A DNA stretch of 64,000 nucleotides from Trissonchulus latispiculum (GCA_030248195.1 JASAND010012654.1:18986-82985), one strand, 5' to 3'. Positions 11,709 to 21,888 are shown, numbered from the stretch's first letter. Notes: a model not told the origin generated them from the sequence alone. Program-made: numbers and translations.

Positions 11709-12711
11709 TCAGGGGCCAATCAAAATAAAAATCTTGCAACTTGAACTTGCACTTGAACTGCAAATTCAAGTTGCCAGTGTTTCATTAAACTTTTCCTGGT
11801 ACTTGCAGAAATTAGCTAAACAAGTTGCAAGACTTTAGAACTTGTAAACGCAGGTTCAAGTGCAAGTTTGCAAGTAGCTGATCTTTAAAAAATTAACGAA
11901 AAGCATTAAAAAATTCATATTAAAATAAAAAATTAAAAAAATTGTTTGAAATTCACAATGAATTACGACAATATATCAAATAGTCTTGCCATAAAATTTC
12001 TCCAAATAATATTAAAATTTAAATAAGTTATAGCAATTTTTGTTCCATTTCTTCAGTGAAAATTAGCTCAACCGCTTGCACCGCAAGTGCAAGTTGCGAG
12101 TAGGGTAAACTAGGCATGTATGGACGATTAATCTTGTATGGACCATGGATTGGTTTTGATAAGCTGGTGCACTCAATATTCTGCCAACTGAAAAATTGAT
12201 AAGACTATCGGAAAACTCGTACCGAAATGGTTCTAATTAACTAAACTTTATCTGTGCAGAGTGTTTCTGTCGCAGCTAGTTTTTATCAAAATCGCATTTT
12301 GCTCGATTTTTCAAAAATTTTTGTCTTAGTTTAAACGATTGCGCGAATTTAAGAACAAACTAAACTATTTCAAATTTTATATTATTGGAAAGTGTAATAA
12401 TTTCTTTATTCCCTGGTATCAATTTTAACTGTGTACATTTCACTATAAAAATATTTCTTTAAATTATGTCGAGATCTATTCATTTATTGTTGTATGGACG
12501 CTAAATTTCGCATGTATTTCATAAGCAGCTTGAGGTAGCTTAATTGCGTCCATACAAGGAAAGTAGGATTTTGGTTAGTTTCAGCAGGTCAGCTCAGCTG
12601 TGGAATCTCCTATGATTTGCATGCATGCTAATTTTGCGTCCATATATGCCAAGTAGCGTCCACACAACAAGCATTCAGTGTTCATACAAACCAAGTTGAA
12701 AAGCACGTAAA

Positions 12712-12765
12712 GATAGCCTATCTATCTATCTCTTTCTGTATCTATCTCTATCTATATTTAACCAA
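12712..12765. repeat. (TATC)n-type microsatellite at LINE 3' end
   Basis: CTATCTATCTATCTC and related tetranucleotide repeats stand exactly where the minus-strand LINE ends. They are read as the LINE's own simple-repeat tail. Confidence 0.7.
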
Positions 12766-13520
12766 CCAACGACTATACGTTACAAAACATAGATCTGAAG
12801 AGTTTAGATGAACAGAAACAGACAAAACGGTCAAGAACAGCATTAATTAACAGCATATAAAGGCCGGTTGGGAATGGGGTGGGCCGATTGACCGGCTACT
12901 AATCTCCGTCCCCTGACAAAGTGAAACAAGGACGTATTGTTCAATTTGTTTTTGAAATCACTGAGACTATTAGTACACACCACATCCGAGTCAAGTGAAT
13001 TCCAAATAGACACAATTCTATTACTGAAAAAATTTTTTCACACTGCAAGACGAGATCAAGATACTAATAATTTGAAAGGATGACCGCTCGTTTCACTATA
13101 TGTATTATACGCAAAGAAATCAGCAAAGCTTAAGTCAACCAAACTGTTGATTATTTTATACACCATAATTAAATCCTTTTCAATCCTACGTTCTTCAAGT
13201 GATTTTAATTTTAAAAATTCCAACCTTTACAAATAGGTCATATTTTTCAAACCAGGTAGGCGCTTGGTAAACTTTTTCTAAGACATCAATTTCCTGAAGA
13301 TAATGAGGAGACCACACTTCAGAGCAATATTCTAGTACAGGGCGGATATAGGACTTGCACATTTTTAGCAAGAAATTGGTAAAGAGTAAGACAATTTTTG
13401 CGAAGCAGCAGTAGCAATGTGCAAACAATGGCAAAAGGTGCTAAGCTTGGATGTTACTGTGTTACAGTTTCCAACTCATGAGGACCAAAATTGTAAGAGT
13501 ATAGAGGATTTGCATATCCC
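12720..13520 (-). pseudogene. LINE (CR1/jockey-like) reverse transcriptase, C-terminal part and 3' end
   Basis: Read on the minus strand, this is the last part of a non-LTR retrotransposon. It has GYANPLYSYNFGPHELETV at about 13510-13450, then KSYIRPVLEYCSEVWSP and DVLEKV near 13340-13270, the usual C-terminal landmark of CR1/jockey-like RTs, followed by decayed codons to about 12880. The element ends on the left in GATA-type microsatellite sequence (12715-12765), as the 3' tails of such LINEs often do. Several stops and shifts make it a pseudogene. It continues at 15002 after the interrupting element. Confidence 0.85.
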
Positions 13521-13594
13521 ATGCGTCTGTCAAAAGATTCTAATCCCCGTTGCTGGCTGACACTCACGCTTTTTGACAATCCGAAAATTTAAGC

Positions 13595-13860
13595 GAGGTA
13601 TTCCTGGAATTAAGAAACCAACGAAATTCTTTGAGCTAAATTCCAGATTTCCCACAGGTAATCCTGGAATCTAAAAATCAACAAAATTCTTGGAGCTAAA
13701 TTCCAGATTTCCCAGAGGTAATCCTGGAATCTAAAAATCAACAAAATTCTTGGAGCTAAATTCCAGATTTCCCAGAGGTAATCCTGGAATCTAAAAATAA
13801 ACGAAATTCTTTGAGCTAAATTCCAGATTTCCCAGAGGTATTCCTGGAATTCAATTTTCA
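13595..13860. repeat. Left 60-bp tandem array
   Basis: About 4.5 copies of a 60-bp unit. The unit length is a multiple of three, which is why a spurious ORF with repeated DYLWEIWNLA appears on the minus strand. Confidence 0.9.
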
Positions 13861-14699
13861 TCGAAAATCGATTGAAACCTTTCCATTTTGGGCGGAACAT
13901 TTTCCTAAAGCGTCGACACAAAATCCTTGCTCCGGCCAGTTTTTATTCACGAGCGTAGATTCCAGCGGATTACTAATACCAACAGCAACATTGCGGTACG
14001 TGGTTTAATAGCCCATACAGCTCAAGCTCAGCTTAAGCAGAGACTGATCAATCGTTATTGCCTGAACAGATTGCCAACTGCCATGTTTCCGCACGTGGTA
14101 ACAGCTCTAACCACAAATGCTGAATGACTTGTCTAGGATGGAGCTCAGCTGCACACACTGCCGCGCTATGCAGGTCACTGCATGGTGCAGCAAATTAGTG
14201 TAAGTTTAAGCCTCCATCCCAGGCCTCCTCGGATGCTCATCCTCAGCGTGCACTCAGCTATATATACGCACGCAATTAACATTGGAAAAGGGAGAGTGAG
14301 TTGTCTAAAAGTAGCTTAAGCTGTAACTGGACTTGCAGAAGCTCAGAGAGTAAGCTGAAACTGGACTTGCAGAATCTCAGAGTTGAGTTGATCATCCAAC
14401 ACACCAGACTTATGGATATAAAAAGTATCCAGGAATATCGTCAGTTAACCTTTAACCCTAAACGCTACGTGGCTTACAGTCTCTCCCGAAAATGAGCCCC
14501 CTCACCTTTTATTCCTGAAGCGAATACTGGCTAGCGGCGACGATTATTACCGTCTTATTATTACCTATTTTTATGTAAATTGACGCGTCAGCAAAATTCC
14601 GAATACATTTTCATTTTTACGCGTCGGCGAAGATTCCTGTAGTAACCGACTTGATTCCATACTTGGCAGCCAATTCCTGAGCAACGGACACATTCCGGA

Positions 14700-14945
14700 T
14701 TATCAGCAAAATTCCAGATTTCCCAGAGGTATTCCTGGAATCTAAAAATCAACGAAATCTTTTGAGCTAAATTCCAGATGTCCCAGAGATATTCCTGGAA
14801 TCTAAAAATCAACGAAATTCTTTGAGCTAAATTCCAGAATTCCCAGAGGTAATCCTGGAATCTAAAAATCAACGAAATTCTTGGAGCTAAATTTCAGATT
14901 TCCCAGAGGTATTCCTGGAATCTAAAAATCAACGAAATTTTTTTG
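14700..14945. repeat. Right 60-bp tandem array
   Basis: Four copies of the same unit as at 13595, same orientation, immediately inside the right inverted repeat. Confidence 0.9.
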
Positions 14946-15001
14946 AATCTTTTCCTCGGAATGTCAGCCAGCAACGGGGATTAGAATCTTTTGACAGACG
15001 C

Positions 15002-15990
15002 ATTAAGTGCATTACATAGCACTTATTAAAGGCAAGTGAAAGTTGTCTTTCTTTAGTCCATGCCAGAATTCTTATTAAATCGTCTTGGATCAGAGTTTGG
15101 CACATATTATTTTTTGAAAAAGACAAGAAAAGTTTAGCATCATCAGCGTAGAGCCTAATACTCAAATACTTCAGGATATTAGAGAGATCATTTATATAAA
15201 CTAAAAACAATAGGGGGCCTAGATGCTACCCTGCCTGTGGTACCCCTGATACAACCTCTTTAATAGATGATTTGCAGCTATCCAATTCAACAAATTGAGT
15301 TCTACTATTGAGGTAAGCTTTCAGCCAAGCCAAGAGTTTTCCAGTTATACCAACTTAACTTAAAACTTGAGCAAGCTTAGCATGGGGGACTGTATCGAAG
15401 CCATTGCAAGGTCAAGAAAAATGGTATCAATGTTGTCAGCATTTTCTAAAGATTTGGTCCAAATATTGTGAGTTTCTAAAAGTTGAGTTAGATTTTCCTT
15501 TCCTAAAGCCGAATTGGCAAGATGCCAATAAGTTTGAACGTTATAGAAAAGTAGATAGACTATCTGCTACAACTGTCTCCATTCCTTTTCCACTAGAGCA
15601 TAATAAGCTAATGGGTCTATAGTGTTCAAAAATACTGCGTGCTCCTTTTTTATGTACAGGTACAATCTTAGCGATTTTCCACTCACTAGGTAAGATCCCC
15701 ACTTGAAACGACTTCGAATAAATAATTGAAAGCGGAAACGCTAAGAAGTTGAGAGTTTATGCAATATCGATTGAGGGATGCCATCGGGTCCAAAGCTGAG
15801 TTTTGGGGGCATTGATTTTAAGTGCCTTTCAACCAATTCTGTGAGAAAATTGACATAATCATGAAAATTTGTAGGAACCGTAAGATTAGTTAACCTTTTC
15901 CGTCGTCCTGCGCAAAAACAGAAGAAAAGTATGTATTAAAATGTTCGAATTAAAATTTTATATTAAAAATTTTATCTAAATTTTCAAGAA
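15002..15990 (-). pseudogene. LINE (CR1/jockey-like) reverse transcriptase, N-terminal and catalytic part
   Basis: On the minus strand the order of RT landmarks is correct: WKIAKIVPVHKKG with YRPISLLC around 15690-15580, a KLLAWLKAYLNSRTQFVEL stretch near 15340-15280, SGVPQ near 15240, LFLVYINDLSN near 15200, and the catalytic RLYADDAKLF near 15140. It ends KCYVMHL at the junction with the inserted element. Frameshifts occur at about 15230 and 15400. No endonuclease domain is recognisable upstream, so the LINE is 5' truncated near 15990 or decayed beyond reading. Confidence 0.88.
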
Positions 15991-16092
15991 CAGGATTCCC
16001 ATCTTTTATCATAAGGGGGATTTCTGCAGAATGTTGTAACTTTGAACGAATATCGCCAGAATTTGTTATCACAAGGATTAAGAAGAAATTTT

Positions 16093-16155
16093 GCTCACGT
16101 CTGAGGTCACGTTTCGCTCACGCCTGAGGTCACGTTTCGCTCACGCCTGAGGTCA
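16093..16155. repeat. Three copies of a 24-bp unit
   Basis: GCTCACG(T/C)CTGAGGTCACGTTTC-type unit repeated head to tail, just inside the right end of the TA-flanked element. Confidence 0.85.
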
Positions 16156-16323
16156 ACATCGTCCATACATGCCAAGTTTACCCTACACGTATTGAAGATT
16201 TTTATGAAACAAATTCTGACCGCAAGTGTTACCTGTTACGCAACATGTAACTTGCGTACTTGAAACTTGCAGTTCAAGCGCAAGGACGCAAGTATACCAC
16301 ATGAGAGTTTATGAAACACCTGA

Positions 16324-16923
16324 GGGCAGTTTCATAAAAACTGGACTTGCATAAGAGTACTAGCATGCAAAACTACTACGAGTTGCAATTGTAGGTGTTT
16401 CATAAAAACTTTCATGGACTCGACAAAATTAGTTAAGGTTGTGCTGCTTCTAGTGGCACTAGCACTGCTAGTGCGAGTTGCAAGTACGCTAGTATTAGTA
16501 TTTCCAAATCTAAGGGTAAATCTTTAAAAAATCATATCTATTTTTTCAGCAAACGAAATCATTTAAAATTTTAGGATATCGCAAAGAAAAGATATCTCTT
16601 CCCATTATAAAAATTTCCAATCAAAAATCTAAAAACACACGAAAGTCGTAGCAGTTTTTCTGAAAGTTCTCTAGTCGAAATTCACTCGAGAACTAGATTG
16701 CTGCTAGTAGCGGGGTAGCCTGCAGCAGCTGAAGTTTTATGTAACAGTTACTAGCAAGAAGCTGTTATATCAACTCGCACTTGACTACCCACTAAACTCG
16801 CAACTCTAATGCTAGTACTAGCTTGACTGGAAAAGTTTTATGAAACAAGTTAGGTACTTGACTCGCCTACTAGACTATGCTGGTAGTCAAGTCAAGTGAA
16901 TAAAAAGTTTCATGAAACTGCCC
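16324..16923. mobile_element. 600-bp MITE with GGGCAGTTTCATAAAA ends and 5-bp duplication
   Basis: Starts GGGCAGTTTCATAAAAACT and ends AGTTTCATGAAACTGCCC. Both sides carry CCTGA (16319-16323 and 16924-16928), a good 5-bp target duplication. The interior is rich in CTAGTA and GCAAGT words and is noncoding. A related fragment occurs at 56215-56420. Confidence 0.75.
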
Positions 16924-17009
16924 CCTGATTTGTAACTTGCGCATACAAGTTGCCACTTGCATATGCAAGTTGCAAGTTGAAAGTTTCAAGTTTTATGAAA
17001 CTGGCCCCA

Positions 17010-17615
17010 GGTAAAACTCCCAAGCATAGCAAGTATAGGATAACGTGGAGACTTGGGGGAAATGCAGACCCCAATAAATAAACGGGTAGACTCTAATAGA
17101 GAGAAGGACAAAAAGGCAGGAACTTTCGTCTAGAAGGGGGGGGGACACCAGAACGATTTCAACCAGATATTGATCATTTCTTAGCGAATTGTAGTGAGTT
17201 TTTCAGAAAATATTTTACAAATCGCTAAAGATCTATAAGTTTCACTATTTTTTCCCAAAAAAACTGCAAGTTTTGCTAATTTTCAGATAAACCACAAAAA
17301 CAATTTTGGAATTTGTCAGACGTCTCGTGGGACCCCCAGATTCAGACCCCTTACTAATGGATGATAGCCAGTGTCAGTCAATTCCTGCAGCTTTAGTCCA
17401 TATTTATCTCAATAAAATACTCATTAATGGTGGTTAGCAATACAGGTCTGCAGAAAGCCAACAATTACATAGTTTGACATTGGGGAGAGAATTTCACATT
17501 CCACGTTATATCGTTTCGTTATCCAAACTCAATGAAGTCAGCAAGAATGCATACCAAGTATCTTATTAAAACTTACTAATTCGTTTATGTACAAGTTCTA
17601 AACTGCAGTCAGCTG
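17010..17615. other. Unassigned interval
   Basis: A+T-rich sequence between two mobile elements. No gene, tandem repeat or RNA was recognised. Confidence 0.3.
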
Positions 17616-18312
17616 CAGGGATGGAAACGGGGTCATTTTGTGACCCGTTATCAACCCAGTGGGCGCAAGCGTAACTTTGACCCAGAGACCCATTATGAAC
17701 ATTTTGAAATTTCGCGAATCAAGTCCGGCTATATTCGTATGTTTGCAAATGCCATCCAGTTTCGCAAGGAAATAAAAAACGGGGTCAATTTTATTCGGTG
17801 ATATCAATACCATTTCCCTGAGTAGCAGTCAGTTATGACGAGTGTTTGATAATAATCCCGGTTATTGCTGCAAATTCGGGAGTTCTTTCAAAATTTGATT
17901 GTTTGAACCGACGCAAATGTAATTACACGCAAGTAATGGCAGGGTAAAATGCAGTTAAACCCCAAAATTCAGCAAAATTCTCTACAGGCAAGCCATCGGC
18001 GCTTATGTTTTTAGAAACGAGGGGTTTTCTTATAAACTAGCTAAACCACCGAATCTGAAATCGGAAGCTAGTACAAAGCAGTAAAAATAATTGAAACAGT
18101 GCTAGGACTTAAAATTTAGGATTTGGCAATATTATACCCTGTGACCCAGACGGAAAATGGCACACTAACCCCCCATATCCATATGTCCATATGTCCATAT
18201 GTCCCTATATCCATCCCCATACCCAAACGGCTCACAAAATTTGTGACCCAAAACCCAGTGGCCCTGACAAAACTAGCTACCCAAAAGACCCACGACCCAA
18301 TTTCCATCCCTG
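17616..18312. mobile_element. Non-autonomous hAT-type element, 8-bp target duplication
   Basis: The ends CAGGGATGGAAACGGGGTCA and its inverted partner (TTTCCATCCCTG) are bordered by GTCAGCTG on the left (17608-17615) and GTCAGCAG on the right (18313-18320), a 7/8 match. CAG...CTG ends with an 8-bp duplication are typical of hAT elements. The 697-bp interior holds GACCC/GGGTC words and a short CATATGTC microsatellite near 18175-18205, but no transposase. Confidence 0.85.
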
Positions 18313-18361
18313 GTCAGCAGAAGCATTATCGTCTGCCTAAAATTTGTTCCAAATTAAAGTG

Positions 18362-18528
18362 TGTTGTAGAGACAATAATGTTAATTTACTGTAGTTAGAT
18401 ATGTTACTCTGCTGCGCTACAATCGTAATGATTCTGTATTAGATTGACAAGTTGCTGATTACGGAAAATACGTTACGTTTGACAGTTCGTACTTTTGAGT
18501 GTTGAATAAAGCAGCAGCATTTATAACA
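18362..18528 (+). repeat. 5' LTR of the young deleted LTR element
   Basis: A 167-bp LTR, starts TGTTGTAG, ends TTATAACA, contains AATAAAG near its end as a possible poly(A) signal. It is identical to the 3' LTR except for two transitions that I could see. A primer-binding-like TGGCGCTGCGA follows at 18530. The left flank AAGTG and right flank ACGTG suggest a 5-bp target duplication with one change. Confidence 0.95.
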
Positions 18529-18542
18529 GTGGCGCTGCGAAA

Positions 18543-19043
18543 ATGGAAAGCTTTCATTTTGCTTCTTTTGATGGAAGCATGGAATCATGGACAGGGTACC
18601 AAGATCGTATGGAGGCAGCTTTAATGGTGAAGCAAGTTGAAGCAGACCCATTAAAAGTTGCCTATCTTATAGCGTCCATTGGGCCGGACACATATGACAT
18701 ACTCAAGTCCCTGACAGCACCAGAAAAACCTACGGAGAAAACTTTTCAGCAGTTGTGTAAACTGTTGGCAGATCACCTTGATCCAGAACCTACACAACTA
18801 ATGCAAAGATTTCGGTTCTACACGGCTTATCAAGAAAGATCCGAAAAGTTGAGTGATTATATTGCCAGACTTCGCAGATTGGCTTCCCGTGCTGGCTTCT
18901 CAGCCGAATCCATCGACGAACAGATGCGAGATAGGCTGATCGTTGGAATGATGAATCACAGCATTCAGAGGAAGCTACTCATTGAAAAAGAGAAAAACTT
19001 TGGTCTCCCGTTGTCGCCAGTTTCTGTGGTGGGCTGGAATTGA
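18543..19043 (+). CDS. gag: Ty3/gypsy gag, N-terminal 150 residues, truncated by internal deletion
   Basis: Begins with ATG 14 bases after the LTR. The first about 145 residues form a typical retrotransposon gag capsid-like region: FDGSMESWTGYQDRMEAAL, then a helical middle with LCKLLADHLDPEPTQLMQRF and LSDYIARLRRLA, DRLIVGMM. Normal gag would continue to a zinc knuckle, protease, RT and RNase H. Here the frame runs at about residue 147 into integrase-derived sequence in the wrong frame and stops. The product would therefore be a capsid-like protein of 166 residues with a short aberrant tail. The reading frame is otherwise intact, which fits a recent insertion. Confidence 0.85.
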   Translation: MESFHFASFDGSMESWTGYQDRMEAALMVKQVEADPLKVAYLIASIGPDTYDILKSLTAPEKPTEKTFQQLCKLLADHLDPEPTQLMQRFRFYTAYQERSEKLSDYIARLRRLASRAGFSAESIDEQMRDRLIVGMMNHSIQRKLLIEKEKNFGLPLSPVSVVGWN

Positions 19044-20106
19044 CACGTATACCCGAAAATTTGTGGCTAGTTGTTCCCATTGTCAATCACATCAAAGCAA
19101 ACCTCCGTCCCAAACGGGTAGCTGGACGCCGCCTACTAAGCCTTGGGAACGTCTACACATTGACCACTTGGGCCCCTTCCATGGCACTTACTGGCTACTT
19201 GTGGTGGACAGCTATTCTCAGTGGATAGACGTCACAGCAGTTTCTAATCTGTCATCTCAGCTTACTGTTTGTGCACTCCAACGTATGTTTGCACTCTACG
19301 GGGTGCCTAAGTACATTGTCAGTGACAATGGCACCTCTTTCACCTCTAGCTTATTTCATCAGTTTTGCTTGGAAAACAATATACGACATATACGCTCACC
19401 AGCGCAGCATCCGCAGTCCAACGGATTGGCTGAACGATACGTCCAAATGTTCAAAAACAAACTAGGAAAAGTCCCATTCCCCTCCAAACAGAGTTTAAGC
19501 AAAGCCGTTTCAGAACTGCTCTTTGCTTACAGGTCAACAAAGAAAGAAGCGGGGAAATCTCCTGCCGAACTATTGTGGGGTAGAAACCTCCCTACAAAAT
19601 ATGACTACTTTAGAGATCCCATCCGTGAAAACTGCAAAGAAGAATTGGTGACGTTAAAGTTCAGCAAAGGTCAATCAGTTTGGTACCAAAGATATCACTA
19701 TGGCCGCAGCTGTTGGGATAGAGGAACTGTCCACGGGTTTGAAGGACGGCATGTAATTCAGATAAAGAGTACCGACAATGGCATACTACGACGCCATATC
19801 AGTCAGGTTCGTCGCAGAACTGAAGCTCAATCGCCACCTGAAATGGACTGGTACTTACCCAGCTGGACCAACGGTGCAGCAGCAGCTGGAGATATGCCTG
19901 CTGTTGGGCTAGCCGGTCCAGTAGTGGATGGTGACGGGGCGGGGCCAGGGAGTCCTGGGCGAGCTGGTCCGGTTGCGGGTGGTTATGAAGTGGCCGGGAG
20001 TCCCCAGGTGGAACAGCGAAGATATCCGATGAGAAACAGACGGGCCACGCAGCGTCAGGATCCTCTGGCCTACGAACTTGAGAAATATAGACATTGCCGA
20101 AACTAA
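18982..20106 (+). CDS. int: Ty3/gypsy integrase, joined to gag after loss of protease/RT/RNase H
   Basis: Open frame of 374 codons overlapping gag in the +1 frame; the true junction is near 19000. Zinc-region remainder CSHCQSH is present, so the first histidines are lost. The D-D-E core is complete: HIDHLGPF, IVSDNGTSFTSS, and GLAERYVQMF. A C-terminal region (QSVWYQRYHYGRSCWDRGTV) precedes a Gly/Ala/Pro-rich tail ending RYPMRNRR. A polypurine stretch GGCGGAGG lies directly before the 3' LTR. Since the zinc module is incomplete and there is no obvious start codon of its own, activity as protein is doubtful. The intact frame shows the deletion derivative moved recently. Confidence 0.88.
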   Translation: MKKRKTLVSRCRQFLWWAGIDTYTRKFVASCSHCQSHQSKPPSQTGSWTPPTKPWERLHIDHLGPFHGTYWLLVVDSYSQWIDVTAVSNLSSQLTVCALQRMFALYGVPKYIVSDNGTSFTSSLFHQFCLENNIRHIRSPAQHPQSNGLAERYVQMFKNKLGKVPFPSKQSLSKAVSELLFAYRSTKKEAGKSPAELLWGRNLPTKYDYFRDPIRENCKEELVTLKFSKGQSVWYQRYHYGRSCWDRGTVHGFEGRHVIQIKSTDNGILRRHISQVRRRTEAQSPPEMDWYLPSWTNGAAAAGDMPAVGLAGPVVDGDGAGPGSPGRAGPVAGGYEVAGSPQVEQRRYPMRNRRATQRQDPLAYELEKYRHCRN

Positions 20107-20115
20107 AGGCGGAGG

Positions 20116-20282
20116 TGTTGTAGAGATAATAATGTTAATTTACTGTAGTTAGATATGTTACTCTGCTGCGCTACAATCGTAATGATTCTGTACTAGATTG
20201 ACAAGTTGCTGATTACGGAAAATACGTTACGTTTGACAGTTCGTACTTTTGAGTGTTGAATAAAGCAGCAGCATTTATAACA
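20116..20282 (+). repeat. 3' LTR of the young deleted LTR element
   Basis: 167 bp, TGTTGTAG to TTATAACA, preceded by the polypurine tract AAAGGCGGAGG and followed by ACGTG, the probable target duplication. Confidence 0.95.
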
Positions 20283-20397
20283 ACGTGTCACAGTCTGGCA
20301 CAAATTCATTTTCATTGGACTGGTTTACCTTAAATCAGGTTTACGTGGTACCATAGGTGTTTCCATATTTAGTGCACTTTGCAATTTTGCTTTCCAG

Positions 20398-20560
20398 CTT
20401 GCCCAAGTGGATGGGAAACGATGAGTGATTCTTGTCTGAAACAATTGCCAGATGAAACACTGTCAATGCAGTATGCTAGAGCTGCTTGTCAAACGCAACA
20501 TGGGTCAGATTTGGTGGTCTGGCGAAACGCAGCAGAATACCAAGAAATAAAAAATTTTAT
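20398..20560 (+). CDS. Exon 1 (in view) of a C-type lectin-like gene
   Basis: The acceptor TGCTTTCCAG ends at 20397 and the donor GTAAGC starts at 20561. The exon is open for 53 codons in the frame that starts after 2 bases. It encodes the first third of a C-type lectin-like domain: CPSGWETMSDSCLK (the first disulphide and WxxxxxxC pattern), then MQYARAACQTQHGSDLVVWR, matching the usual A-x-x-x-C...G-x-x-L core, and EYQEIKNF before the splice. Extracellular carbohydrate or protein recognition is the family role. Earlier exons, including a signal peptide, should lie upstream but were not found among the TEs. The exon ends in phase 2, which fits exon 2 exactly. Confidence 0.85.
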
Positions 20561-20895
20561 GTAAGCAGTTAATGCGCTCATTAATCTACATGGCCGGCTA
20601 CGATAAACGCAAGCCAATAACGTTCTTTAAGAGAACTTAATCTCTCACATTGAACTGTGCATCTATCTAAAGATATTGAGCACATAAACCAAGCAAGACT
20701 CCGCAGTAATTGAGAACTTTAGCATGGTGGTCAAGTGATATTTCAGGTCATTTCGATTATTTGCTGCTTAAATTTGCCCTCAAAATACGGTAAACGATAT
20801 CAGCACCTTAATCTGGCTATAATAACGTTCTCAAATCAAAACCGTTTGAGACATACTATAACCAAAAGTACATAATAACTAAGAGTGTGACAAGC

Positions 20896-21826
20896 GTCAC
20901 AGTCTTAGTTATTAAGGCCGGAAACATGATCTGCACGATAACGGCTGCCCCCCTACACAAATTAGGCCCCAGTGACCCCTCCCACAAATGAGTACCTAGT
21001 AGAAGTTTGTGTACCATCACTCGCTTGTATGTATGTGTTCCGTTCCATTATGTGTTCCAAAAACGTTCCGTCAGCAGCTGGCCACTTTCGAGCTTCAACA
21101 CATAAACATACAAGCGAGTGATGGTACACAAATGTGTACTAGTGTAGAATATTTCCTTGATTTCATTCAAAATTATGCAAAAGTGAGTGCTGACTTTATG
21201 CAAATCAACCTAAATGTGCGGTCCAAGGCCGGAGTTAGCTAATACACAAATTCTTGAACTTTGGGCGCATTTTCTCTCAGTCTTAATTCTAACTTCTCAA
21301 CAGCTGGCGGTTTTGGGCGCCATTCCTATTTTTCTGTTACTGTGGGGCGCCAACCTTGGGATCGCTTTGGTGTTATTTCCCCCTTGTTCCACTGGTATAA
21401 GGTTTGTTTTTGTAATATTATCAAAGTTTTGTAAATTTAATTTTGGTGCTTGTCCAATTTTTCTAAGTTTGTATTCCCTTCAGTGAAAAATTATTTGAAT
21501 TTATGCGAATATATATTGGTTTGTATTAGAAACCGGCTGAATTTTGTGATTTGCTTAAAAGTAAATTTATGACATTTAGAAATCAGGGCTGTGTCGTTTC
21601 TTTTAAGTTGGTTAGCGGGTAAGTAGTAGCAGTAATCAGACATTGAAAACACTCATTCACGAACCTCTGCAATCTTTATTGAAAATTAATTATATTTATT
21701 ACAATACTAAATTCTGCACTAGGTACTCATTTGTGGGAGGGGTCACTGGGGTCTAATTAGTGTAGGGGGGGGTCAGCTGTTATCGTGCAGATGATGTCCC
21801 CGGCCTTAATAACTAAGAGCGTGACA
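20896..21826. mobile_element. Foldback element with about 105-bp inverted arms
   Basis: Left arm 20896-21000 and right arm 21718-21826 are reverse complements with few mismatches. They start CTTAGTTATTAAGGCCGG and include GTGACCCCTCCCACAAATGAG. A second inner pair (21006-21037 with 21100-21134, word ACCATCACTCGCTTGTATGT) makes a further hairpin. The interior has no gene. It lies in intron 1 of the lectin gene. No class-specific duplication could be fixed because the flanks share the AACTAAGAG word. Confidence 0.75.
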
Positions 21827-21851
21827 CTTGTACTCTTGCTATAGGTGTAAG

Positions 21852-21888
21852 CAAGAGTACATAATAACTAATTATTATGTACTCTTGG
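21852..21888. repeat. Near-perfect hairpin, 16-bp stem
   Basis: CAAGAGTACATAATAA, spacer CTAA, then the exact complement TTATTATGTACTCTTG. The same word AGTACATAATAACTAA stands at the other side of the foldback element near 20867, so the two are probably related ends of one mobile unit. Confidence 0.75.

Larger units (their letters stand above)
13523..15001. mobile_element. 1.48-kb inverted-repeat element inserted inside the LINE RT, with internal 60-bp tandem arrays
   Basis: The left end GCGTCTGTCAAAAGATTC and the right end are reverse complements over about 40 bp. On the minus strand the LINE frame runs ...CYVMHL up to the right end and resumes GYANP after the left end, so the insertion point is inside RT. 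Flanking AT at 13521-13522 and 15002-15003 may be a 2-bp duplication; if the ends are taken as TCTGTCAAA the duplication would be CG. Near each end lies an array of about 60-bp units (containing GGTATTCCTGGAATCTAAAA and CTAAATTCCAGATTTCCCA): about 4.5 copies at 13595-13860 and 4 copies at 14700-14945. Both arrays have the same orientation although the ends are inverted. No transposase seen. Confidence 0.8.
12103..16183. mobile_element. TA-flanked inverted-repeat DNA element (Tc1/mariner-type ends), split by a LINE
   Basis: The ends GGGTAAACTAGGCATGTATG and its reverse complement (one mismatch over about 26 bp) lie at 12103 and 16183, each bordered by TA, as in Tc1/mariner-type insertions. The words GTCCATACA and GCCAAGTAG recur in the left 550 bp. 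A 24-bp unit containing TCACGCCTGAGGTCACGTTT is repeated three times at 16093-16155, just inside the right end. No transposase was found. The middle is filled by a minus-strand LINE. Family placement rests on the TA flank and termini only. Confidence 0.75.
11709..17008. mobile_element. Probable outer inverted-repeat element, CAAGTTG-rich ends, carrying a nest
   Basis: The left end AGGGGCCAATCAAAATAAA with CTTGCAACTTG blocks (11708-11890) resembles the reverse complement of the right end at 16925-17008, which finishes TTTCATGAAACTGGCCCC-like. Both ends are filled with the same GCAAGTTGCAAGT words. Similarity is visible but degraded, and no clean target duplication was found. If real, this is the outermost shell around the elements at 12103-16183 and 16324-16923. 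Confidence 0.4.

Noticed and set aside
13610..13921. Minus-strand ORF with repeated DYLWEIWNLA, and a similar one at 14588-14872
   Set aside because: It is a by-product of a 60-bp tandem repeat whose unit is a multiple of three; there is no start context or domain.
13595..14945. Possible CRISPR-like array
   Set aside because: Units are directly adjacent 60-bp repeats without unique spacers, in a eukaryotic transposon.
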